From Granulicella sp. UBA5172 (GTDB lineage Bacteria > Acidobacteriota > Terriglobia > Terriglobales > Acidobacteriaceae): DNA of 6,766 nucleotides. The DNA lies in contig DHWW01000254.1 of NCBI GenBank assembly GCA_002413385.1, forward strand, positions 1-6,766, in the 5' to 3' direction. Shown here one piece after another: positions 1 through 5,523 of the stretch (position 1 is the first letter of the stretch; each line of letters opens with the position of its first letter). The notes beneath the pieces were generated by a model. It was not told the DNA's origin. It saw only the letters and a program-made list of their open reading frames with translations, and made no database searches. The position numbers were made by a program, and so were the translations under genes.

Positions 1-11
1 GTAAGCGAACT

Positions 12-1061
12 TTAGACACAGAACACTAGCGGGAAACGACAAAGAATCTTGAACGAGCCGAGTTTTGCCTTCGGACGTCCGGATGTACCTGGCTGTTGGT
101 CTTCGAAGTCCGCTGTAGGAAGATAAATCTTCTGCGTGTCTGTATCGAGACCCATCGTCTTTGCACCACGCCCAGTTTTGACGGTTTGAACAACCGCATA
201 CTTGCCCTCGGATGATATGCCGATGACCGTCAATGTGCCGTCTGCGCAGCTTGCAAAGGCTTCTGAGCCAGCAGCGCTTGTGGCATCTACACCTGCCCCA
301 ATGGGTAGACTGCTCAGCACTTTGCCGTTCTCCGTGCTCATGACAATCATCGTTTGCGGTTTGCGGCAACCGATGAGCAGCGTGTGATTTTGACGGTCAA
401 TGGCCATTCCAACCGGTGAGCCGCCGGGCGACACAGGCCAACGAGCGATCACCTTACGCGTCTTCAGATCAACAACTGCGACCGTGCTCTTATCCTCGAG
501 ATTGACGAAGACCCTGCCGGTCCCGTCCGCTGCGAGAAATTCTGGAGCTCCTCCCAACTGGATCGGCGTTTCAATCTTGCCAGATTTCGGATCGATGTCG
601 GGTTTGAACGTGATCAGGGCGTTGCTGTCTCCCGCACTGACTAGGATGCGATCTGTTCCGGCATCGTAGATGATGCCATCCGCATCCGGCAGGGCCTTAA
701 TCACTCCAAGTACTTCATTGCTCTTCAAATCGAACACGGTGATGGAACCTTCACCGCCTCCATCGGTGATAAAACCTCGGTTTAGCTTTGGAACAACGGC
801 GACTCCGTGGGCCACTTTTTGTCCGGAAATGTCTCCCACTGTCTTGCCGGAAGTGGCATCGTCTACAAGCGTATGAGTGCTGCGGGGCACATAGAGAAGA
901 TGTGTCGCAGAATCGACCGTCAGATAGTCCATTCCCCCGATCCCTCCGACCGGAATCGTCCTTTCAACATGCCACCCAGACTGGGCTTGAGCTGAAACGA
1001 GCGCTAGGGATGCATAAAGAAGAATTCCAGGAAGCGTACTGAAATGTTTAGCGAATCGCAT
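12..1061 (-). CDS. Secreted YncE-family beta-propeller protein
   Basis: The 349-residue protein starts with a clear signal peptide: basic residues R2 and K5, a hydrophobic stretch at about 10-23, and an AQA|Q cleavage site at residue 26, so it should act in the periplasm or outside the cell. The rest is built from repeated beta-propeller blades of the YVTN/YncE type, such as 'ITVFDLKSNEVLGVI' (about 107-121) and 'VAVVDLKTRKVIARW' (about 194-208), each followed by a glycine- and aspartate-rich turn. Members of this family are scaffold or binding proteins; no catalytic residues are evident and no substrate can be named. The start is supported by a GGAG (minus strand, 1069-1072) seven bases upstream. 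The last residues (CRFPLVFCV) do not look like the family. Dropping one base from the T-run at 41-43 (minus strand) gives 'SFKILVVSR' and a stop at 26-28, a more typical ending, so the 3' end probably carries a one-base insertion. The family call is firm and the role is unknown. Confidence 0.88.
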   Translation of the reverse strand: MRFAKHFSTLPGILLYASLALVSAQAQSGWHVERTIPVGGIGGMDYLTVDSATHLLYVPRSTHTLVDDATSGKTVGDISGQKVAHGVAVVPKLNRGFITDGGGEGSITVFDLKSNEVLGVIKALPDADGIIYDAGTDRILVSAGDSNALITFKPDIDPKSGKIETPIQLGGAPEFLAADGTGRVFVNLEDKSTVAVVDLKTRKVIARWPVSPGGSPVGMAIDRQNHTLLIGCRKPQTMIVMSTENGKVLSSLPIGAGVDATSAAGSEAFASCADGTLTVIGISSEGKYAVVQTVKTGRGAKTMGLDTDTQKIYLPTADFEDQQPGTSGRPKAKLGSFKILCRFPLVFCV

Positions 1062-1286
1062 TGTGGGTCTCCGTCCATCAAATTTATCGTAATGTTAGCG
1101 CCGATCCCCTTAAGCCCGCCTTAAAGTCGCTCTGGCAGGTTGGCATAGAGGGACTGGGACGTTTATCTAGGCTCTTCGGGCTCATTATTGTCGCGGGCGA
1201 AATCGTGATCCGGTTTAGAGTCTCTTCAAATGAAAGAAGCGGCGGGATTGCTGCTACCGCGTCGGTCGAATTTGTTCTGGGATGTA

Positions 1287-1663
1287 TTATTCGGACCTCG
1301 GGCTCCAACGAATGCCAAAGGTGTAGGTGGGTTTATAGTATTCACGCTGGATAAAGAACTGTTTGCTCCCTTGGTAGAAGCCAAAGGGTTCATTGTTCAG
1401 ATTCAAACCTGAAACAATCGCCTCGAATCCTCTACCGATCCGATAGCTCCCTTGCGCATCGACTTGAGTGTGGGAGAACAGATATTGATTGCCGCCCGGC
1501 CCTTTGATCCCACCAGGATTGCCATCGACGTAGTTATACAGAAAGATGTTGGCTCCATTGTAAGCAAAACCAACGCGAATAGACAGGCGTCCACGGTCGT
1601 AGGTTGGACTGATATTGAGGGTGCTCGGAGCCTGGCGAAGCAATGCGGGCTTGTCCGTGCGGT
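1287..1663 (-). pseudogene. TonB-dependent receptor, C-terminal barrel fragment
   Basis: About 125 codons encode the last strands of an outer-membrane TonB-dependent receptor barrel. The segment begins near 'LLRQAPSTLNISPTYDRG' and runs through alternating strands such as 'RLSIRVGFAYNGANIFLYN' and 'QVDAQGSYRIGRGFEAIV', a conserved 'GLNLNNEPFGFYQG' turn, and the aromatic final strand 'YYKPTYTFGIRW' shortly before the stop. A complete receptor of this type has 700-1,000 residues, including a signal peptide, a plug domain and the rest of the barrel, none of which is present. Upstream in the same frame the reading continues to an ATG at 1829, but that stretch is low-quality sequence and a different frame reads better there. 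This is therefore a 3' remnant left by a deletion, with its junction at about 1660-1690. It lies about 225 bases upstream of the beta-propeller gene on the same strand, suggesting the two once formed a unit. The substrate cannot be told from this part. Confidence 0.8.
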
Positions 1664-1668
1664 TGCCT

Positions 1669-1938
1669 GGGTTGACGTGGGTGGCCTGAGAGGTTGTGTA
1701 CCCATGCCGCATAGTGATCCGCTTCGCGCTTCTTTGCAGCGGAGCGTGCGCCTTCGAGAACGTAAGTACCGTGGGCATCGGGTGGTGGATGAAGGTCAAC
1801 GTAGTAGAGCGCGCGCCAAGCCGCAGCAAGCGTTGGGAAGTCAGGCCGCTACGCGACCGGATCGGACTGTGGCGCCATGTTGTCTACGGGCAGCGCATCG
1901 AACTCGCGATCGCTGATGTCATCCGGAGGCGAGAACAT
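1669..1938 (-). pseudogene. Unidentified gene fragment with in-frame stop
   Basis: One minus-strand frame reads as protein-like sequence over about 90 codons, interrupted by a single TAG at 1849-1851. Before the stop it gives 'MFSPPDDISDREFDALPV' and a short tail from an ATG at 1938. After it comes 'RPDFPTLAAAWRALYYVDLH', then 'GTYVLEGARSAAKKREADHY' and 'AAWVHN'. The composition (amphipathic, with aromatic and charged clusters) is much better than in the other frames over the same bases. I do not recognise the family. The fragment sits between the HugZ relic upstream and the receptor relic downstream, all on the same strand, and neither boundary looks like a normal gene junction. There is no ribosome binding site at 1938. 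It is most likely the inside of a third broken gene. It could also be a chance open frame, although the bias towards one frame argues against that. Confidence 0.4.
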
Positions 1939-2248
1939 GGATGCGGGTCGCCGTCCACTGCACTGTCCGTAACGAAAAGGCTGCGGCGCGGATCCTCTTT
2001 GAGATTCTGGGTGTGCATCGCCATGTTGCTAATCAGGAACAGCGGACGCCCATACGCATGGAGAGCATACGGCATGAGCGAGCCGAACTTAAGCCCTTAT
2101 GCTTCCGCCAAAGCGTGCAGAGTGTTGCAGTGGTTGCGAGCGAGAACCGCGTGCGTATGCGCTCGGCGTGGCTAGGCTCGGGGTACTGTGGCTGCGCGCG
2201 GCCTGTCGAAGGATCCCGACGGGGCGGTGTAGCTGGAGTTGACGACAT
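1920..2248 (-). pseudogene. HugZ / pyridoxamine-oxidase-like protein, 5' half, frameshifted
   Basis: From ATG 2248 the frame reads a proline-rich start followed by 'EPSHAERIRTRFSLATTATL' and 'CTLWRKHKG' (residues about 24-52). Homology then jumps frame and continues as 'FGSLMPYALHAYGRPLFLIS', 'NMAMHTQNLKEDPRRSLFV' and 'TDSAVDGDP'. These are the hallmarks of the split-barrel FMN-binding domain in the HugZ/pyridoxamine 5'-phosphate oxidase-like family, whose members bind FMN and in some bacteria bind or degrade haem. The jump corresponds to one missing base at about 2085-2092, where 'GFPFGSL' would be expected. Similarity stops after 'GDP' near 1925, so roughly the C-terminal half of a protein of about 200-250 residues is gone. 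The start is good, with GAGGAG five bases upstream. The gene faces away from the AsmA-like gene and shares its upstream region. It is non-functional as it stands. The family call rests on recalled motifs. Confidence 0.72.
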
Positions 2249-2253
2249 AATCT

Positions 2254-2259
2254 CTCCTC
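2254..2259 (-). promoter_or_regulatory. Ribosome binding site of the HugZ-like relic
   Basis: The minus strand reads GAGGAG here, five bases before the ATG at 2248. It is a near-perfect Shine-Dalgarno sequence and fixes the original start of the now broken HugZ-like gene. Confidence 0.7.
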
Positions 2260-2362
2260 ACTTGCAGATCGCATGATAGCGGTTCAGATGGTGGAGCGAT
2301 TTACCGACAGCTTGCAGACAGCATCTAACGGTGCGGACTACAAGTGTGGTGATAGACACAAG

Positions 2363-2816
2363 ATGAGGCTGGCTCTGCATGCCGTTCGCGGCGGAAAGCT
2401 GGCGCGAGTGGATCGGTTCGTGAGCGACGCGTCGAACAACAGTGCGACAAACACACCTTTATGGAAGCTGGGAAGTTTCCGCCTGGGGCGAAAAGGCCGC
2501 CTCGTGGCTGCCGGCGGCTGCGTGGTACTGCTTTGTATTCTTACGGTGGGTCTGTACTTCGTTGACCAGCGTTGGCCGTATCGATACCGCAATGTGAAGC
2601 CTGTATTAGAGAGCGTTTTCGCCAGCAAGTTGACGATTGATCACTATCACCGAACGTATTTTCCGCATCCTGGTTTCGTGGCCACGGAGATGACCCTGCG
2701 GCGCAATACAGCACCGAACCTTCCGCCCGTCGGATCCACGCAGAAGCTCGTGGTGCAGGGTCGATGGATTGATCTTCTTCTACTTCGAAATCGTGTGTGG
2801 CTGGTGGATGTCACAA
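2363..2816 (+). pseudogene. AsmA-like protein, N-terminal part before frameshift
   Basis: This is the 5' segment of the gene that continues in another frame from 2817. From ATG 2363 there is a basic cytoplasmic lead of about 45 residues, then one transmembrane helix (about 47-67, 'LVAAGGCVVLLCILTVGLYF'). A periplasmic stretch follows with 'RNVKPVLESVFASKLTIDHY' and 'YFPHPGFVATEMTLRR', typical of how AsmA-like proteins begin after their anchor. Near the end it reads 'RNRVWLVDVT', and the natural continuation (GLHVVIPPV) is in the next frame. One extra base in 'acaaggg' (2813-2819) explains the break. In its own frame the ORF runs on to 3385 with poor sequence, so only the part up to about 2816 is genuine. 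An in-frame ATG at 2273 is also possible as a start, adding 30 residues; neither has a strong ribosome binding site. Repaired, the protein from 2363 would have about 554 residues. Confidence 0.7.
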
Positions 2817-4028
2817 GGGCTGCATGTGGTGATTCCACCGGTAAGAAGCGAGGCAAACCGGGAAGACTTTCCGCCGGACGCGAGCTCGGATTTCGCAGGA
2901 CCCTCGACGGCTGTGCAGCTATTTGTCATGCACGATGCCGTTCTCGATATTCTGCGCACAAACGGAGGCCGGTACACCTTTCCGATACACGAGGTGAGGA
3001 TCGGGAACCTACAGGCGGGCAAGGCCGTCTCGTATTCCATCGACATGATGACTCCACGTCCAACGGGCCACATACAGGCGAATGGAAGTTTCGGCCCTTT
3101 GCTGCCAAAGAACCTTGGAGGCACGACGCTGTCTGGAACATTCACCTACACGCAGGTCGACTTCAAGAGCATCGGCGGCATGAGCGGCATGATGACCTCG
3201 CAGGGCAAATTTTTAGGTTCGATCGACGCTATTCAAGTATCCGCCACGTCGGTGATCCCGGACTTCGCGGTCGGCAGGGGAAAGCAGACGCAGGTGACCG
3301 TCGTCTCGCAGGGCACCGTCAATGGGCTGAATCGGGATATCGTGCTGCACCGCGTGGAGACGCGGACGGGAGCGACGCTGATTGAGGCCTCCGGTACGAT
3401 CATGGGTGCACCCAAGGTGACTGACCTCGACATTACCGTTACGAAGGGGCGCGCAGAAGATCTTCTGCGGCCGTTCGCGCACGAGGACGTGCCGATTATA
3501 GGGTCGGTATGGCTCAAGACACACGCCCATATCGACGCGGCCGAGAATGCAAAGACGTTCCTTGAGCGACTGAAGATGGACGGCTCCTTCGATGTGCCAG
3601 CGGAGCAGATCACCGATCGGCATACAGAGCAGTCGCTGTCGCGTTTCAGCCAGCGTGCCCAGGCTGATCCTTCGGCCAAGAACGAGGAGCAAGTCACCGG
3701 CGCGGCGAACGACGTGGTGTCCTCAATCAAAGGACCAGCAATTGTTCGTGAGGGTATGGTCACAACTCGCGGTCTGGAGTTCATCGTGCCCGGCGCGAGC
3801 GCGCATCTGCATGGCACGTACAACCTGAAAGGCGGAGCAGTAAACCTGACCGGCGACCTCCGGATGCAGAACGATATCTCGCATGTCACGACAGGGTTCA
3901 AATCTGCGCTGCTCAAGCCCTTTGCACCATTCTTCAAGAAGAAGAAGGCTGGTGCCGTTGTACCCATTGCGATCACCGGCAGACCCGGCGCATACAAAGT
4001 CGGGCAGGATCTGCTGCATGACAAGTGA
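2769..4028 (+). CDS. AsmA-like C-terminal region protein, main segment
   Basis: Genuine coding begins at 2817 (residue 17 of this open frame, 'GLHVVIPPV') and runs to the TGA at 4026-4028. The first 16 residues are out of frame with the real gene. The sequence has the long beta-rich pattern of AsmA-like periplasmic domains: repeated strands such as 'TTLSGTFTYTQVDFKSIGG', a late 'GASAHLHGTYNLKGGAVNLT' followed by 'GDLRMQ' typical of the AsmA C-terminal region, and a tail with 'LLKPFAPFFKKKKAG' and 'VPIAITGRPGAYKVG'. AsmA-type proteins are anchored in the inner membrane and span the periplasm; they are linked to phospholipid movement and outer-membrane homeostasis. That role is family knowledge, not shown here. 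The anchor lies in the preceding segment (2363-2816). The whole gene runs divergently from the HugZ relic. If the one-base insertion is an assembly error this is an intact gene; otherwise it is a pseudogene with a long untranslated 3' part. Confidence 0.78.
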   Translation: MIFFYFEIVCGWWMSQGLHVVIPPVRSEANREDFPPDASSDFAGPSTAVQLFVMHDAVLDILRTNGGRYTFPIHEVRIGNLQAGKAVSYSIDMMTPRPTGHIQANGSFGPLLPKNLGGTTLSGTFTYTQVDFKSIGGMSGMMTSQGKFLGSIDAIQVSATSVIPDFAVGRGKQTQVTVVSQGTVNGLNRDIVLHRVETRTGATLIEASGTIMGAPKVTDLDITVTKGRAEDLLRPFAHEDVPIIGSVWLKTHAHIDAAENAKTFLERLKMDGSFDVPAEQITDRHTEQSLSRFSQRAQADPSAKNEEQVTGAANDVVSSIKGPAIVREGMVTTRGLEFIVPGASAHLHGTYNLKGGAVNLTGDLRMQNDISHVTTGFKSALLKPFAPFFKKKKAGAVVPIAITGRPGAYKVGQDLLHDK

Positions 4029-4216
4029 GGGCGGGTCTCGGTGGAATAGACCGATGGCTGCGCCGCGTGGGGCCCACCACAGCTAATCGAATCGGACCGC
4101 CGACGTGCTGATTAATGCCGCTCGGTCAGCTACTTTTTGATTACCGCAGCCTCCGAACCTTAACTGCTGCGTTCAGGCCAATGAACGTCTCCCGCCGCGA
4201 GCACACTCGAATTACG

Positions 4217-4238
4217 CATTGGCGATTTTGCGCCAATG
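4217..4238. repeat. Perfect 8-bp inverted repeat (hairpin)
   Basis: CATTGGCG (4217-4224) and CGCCAATG (4231-4238) are exact reverse complements around a six-base loop. There is no T-run on either side, so it is not a standard intrinsic terminator. It could be an operator-like site or a weak transcription barrier between the AsmA-like gene and the HEPN gene. Confidence 0.5.
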
Positions 4239-4361
4239 GAGACATACAGTGATCCCTGAAAGCGTCCGGAATACCACGCGAAATCTGGGCGGTGGTGGTC
4301 AATCGCTCCTGTTCACATCTGACCAAGGATAGACTTGAACAACGGCCCAATGTCGAGAGTT

Positions 4362-4366
4362 GGAGG
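4362..4366 (+). promoter_or_regulatory. Ribosome binding site for the GTG start at 4375
   Basis: GGAGG sits eight bases before GTG 4375. It is the only strong Shine-Dalgarno sequence in the region and supports that GTG as the original start of the HEPN-domain gene. The ATG at 4524, which opens the long frame, has none. Confidence 0.5.
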
Positions 4367-4374
4367 ATCTGAGA

Positions 4375-4617
4375 GTGCACTTCCGAGCCCGCTACCTCAT
4401 CAGAGATTACGATTTTCAAGGTGCAAAAATCAGCGCGTCCGATCCAAAAAAACGGATTCTATGCCCAGATTGCAAAGGGGTCTGACGGTAAACCCCCCCC
4501 GCCGTTAGAACCCTATCAGGCAGTTGCCGTCGCAACATGCCATAGGGACATCCTTGCGCGTGTTGAGGAAGAGGCTGCGTCCTCAGACAGTTTTTCGCAG
4601 TACGGAGAAGAGGTGGG
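4375..4617 (+). pseudogene. Probable N-terminus of the HEPN protein, in two shifted frames
   Basis: From GTG 4375 the frame encodes 'HFRARYLIRDYDFQGAKI' and then 'KKRILCPDCKG', ending at TGA 4483-4485. The CPDC pair looks like half of a zinc-binding knuckle. Removing one G from the run at 4477-4480 moves the reading into the frame that gives 'SDGKPPPPLEPYQ', 'ILARVEEEAASSD' and 'SFSQYGEEV' up to about 4615. Removing one more G from 4615-4617 joins this smoothly to 'VQINHDLQEFVLRTIRL' in the long HEPN frame. With both corrections a single protein of 313 residues runs from 4375 to 5318. The good ribosome binding site and natural joins support this. The alternative is that the short 36-residue frame is a separate peptide or a relic of another gene. 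Confidence 0.45.
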
Positions 4618-5318
4618 TTCAGATTAACCACGACTTGCAAGAGTTCGTTTTGCGCACAATACGCCTCGCGCGTTGGAGAACCAATTGTCCCAAGAGCGGG
4701 ATTAGTCCAATCCAATACCCACTTGAATTCAACTGGTCTCTCGATGGTAAAGAATGGAAAAAATACTCAGATAGTGGTGTCAAAAGCATCAAAATCGTGT
4801 TTAGCACACCTTTTTTGCCATGGACAGACGAAAAAGCGGAGTTTGTGAGAACGGAAATGTTGGGAGAGCTAGATGAACCCCTAGCTCACGAGCTGCTCAG
4901 GGAGGCTGCACTAAATCGCAAGGACAATCCACGAAGCTCTCTTGTGCTGGCGGTTGCCGCAGCAGAGATAGGATTTAAGCAATTTGCTGCCGCATCCTTT
5001 CCAGAGGCGGGTGGGGTATTGGAAAAACTGCAATCCCCATCCTTGGAGGCTATGTTGAAAGTCTTCCCTTGGTCCAAGCTCCCGGCGAGGATCAATGGCA
5101 AGGCGCCAATCGTTCCTAGTTCTACAAAAAAAGGACTCAAGAAGGCGGTCGAGCTCCGAAACCAGGTCGTACATGTGGGCGTTCTGAAACTCGATAATGG
5201 ACAAGTCGATTCGGCCCTTGCCTCTGTGCGCGATCTGCTGTATTTTCTTGACGTACTTCGGGGGCAGGGATGGGCGTTTGTGCACATGAGCCAAGATGCT
5301 CTCAAATCCCTTTCCTAA
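4524..5318 (+). CDS. HEPN-domain protein, possible RNase or defence-type effector
   Basis: The 264-residue open frame becomes convincing from about residue 32 ('VQINHDLQEFVLRTIRLARW'). A central part has 'SPIQYPLEFNWSLDGKEWKK' (about 61-80), probably a small beta-rich domain. The C-terminal half is helical: 'EPLAHELLREAALNRKDNPR' (about 118-137), 'SSLVLAVAAAEIGFKQF' (about 138-154), and then 'ELRNQVVHVG' (about 210-219). R212, N213 and H217 fit the RN-x3-H (R-x4-H) signature of HEPN domains, many of which are metal-independent RNases in toxin-antitoxin, abortive-infection and CRISPR effectors; others only bind. The upstream helix with its 'AAAEIGFKQ' also fits the fold. Residues 1-31 are probably an out-of-frame artefact; the true N-terminus seems to lie at 4375 in shifted frames. 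The region is richer in A and T than its neighbours, suggesting acquisition. No antitoxin-like partner is visible. An IS110 element follows directly. Confidence 0.7.
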   Translation: MPSQHAIGTSLRVLRKRLRPQTVFRSTEKRWVQINHDLQEFVLRTIRLARWRTNCPKSGISPIQYPLEFNWSLDGKEWKKYSDSGVKSIKIVFSTPFLPWTDEKAEFVRTEMLGELDEPLAHELLREAALNRKDNPRSSLVLAVAAAEIGFKQFAAASFPEAGGVLEKLQSPSLEAMLKVFPWSKLPARINGKAPIVPSSTKKGLKKAVELRNQVVHVGVLKLDNGQVDSALASVRDLLYFLDVLRGQGWAFVHMSQDALKSLS

Positions 5319-5523
5319 CTTCAAGGGATTCACAACCACGCTCGGAGCTCAAGGCTCGATTCTGAGACTTGGGAGACCACCACCATGGGGCCAACATCGA
5401 TTGGACTCTCAACTGTGGCCAACAGTCAGAATGGAGTGACCGGCGCCGATGCGCCGACCGTGGGTTAGGCTGAGAGTTCGTATAGAACCACAGTCCAGAG
5501 CCACAAGCGGAAGGGAGCCGGTC
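5319..5523 (+). ncRNA. Candidate IS110 bridge RNA region
   Basis: In IS110 elements the non-coding end next to the recombinase encodes a bridge RNA whose two loops pair with target and donor DNA (established for IS621). The 205 bases here are in the right place and about the right length, and they are rich in pairing. Visible stems are ACTGT/ACAGT at 5412-5416 and 5422-5426; CGGCGC/GCGCCG with a CGAT loop at 5441-5456; and an enclosing 7-bp stem ACTCTCA/TGAGAGT at 5405-5411 and 5471-5477. A second set, ACTGTGG (5412-5418) with CCACAGT (5488-5494), competes with the first hairpin. I could not identify guide loops because the element ends are unknown. The call rests on position and visible stems only. 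Confidence 0.4.

Larger units (their letters stand above)
4029..4374 (+). other. Intergenic stretch with no credible gene
   Basis: These 346 bases lie between the AsmA-like stop and the predicted GTG start of the HEPN protein. A 92-codon minus-strand open frame covers much of it (4141-4419), but it has no ribosome binding site, no recognisable motif and overlaps the start of the next gene, so I do not call it. No T-rich terminator follows the AsmA-like gene. The one clear structure is an 8-bp hairpin at 4217-4238. Base composition begins to shift towards A and T to its right. Confidence 0.6.

Noticed and set aside
1084..1308. 74-codon minus-strand open frame upstream of the beta-propeller gene
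   Set aside because: It overlaps the end of the receptor relic, has no ribosome binding site and no protein-like motif; more likely spacer and promoter DNA.
1452..2175. Two plus-strand open frames of 154 and 159 codons
   Set aside because: Both are arginine-rich, antisense to the receptor, unknown and HugZ relics, and have no recognisable motifs.
3233..4024. 263-codon minus-strand open frame
   Set aside because: It lies fully antisense to the AsmA-like gene, is rich in S, R, P and C, and has no family motif or ribosome binding site; it is a shadow of a GC-biased gene.
4033..4082. GGTCT/AGACC and GTGGGGCCCAC palindromic words after the AsmA-like stop as a terminator
   Set aside because: The stems are only five bases, one has a one-base centre that cannot form a loop, and no T-run follows.
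4141..4419. 92-codon minus-strand open frame
   Set aside because: No start signal or family pattern, and it overlaps the stronger plus-strand coding signal from 4375.
5449..5523. Longer transposase start at ATG 5449
   Set aside because: It would translate through the leader hairpin into non-family sequence, while ATG 5524 has a good ribosome binding site and begins at the conserved domain.
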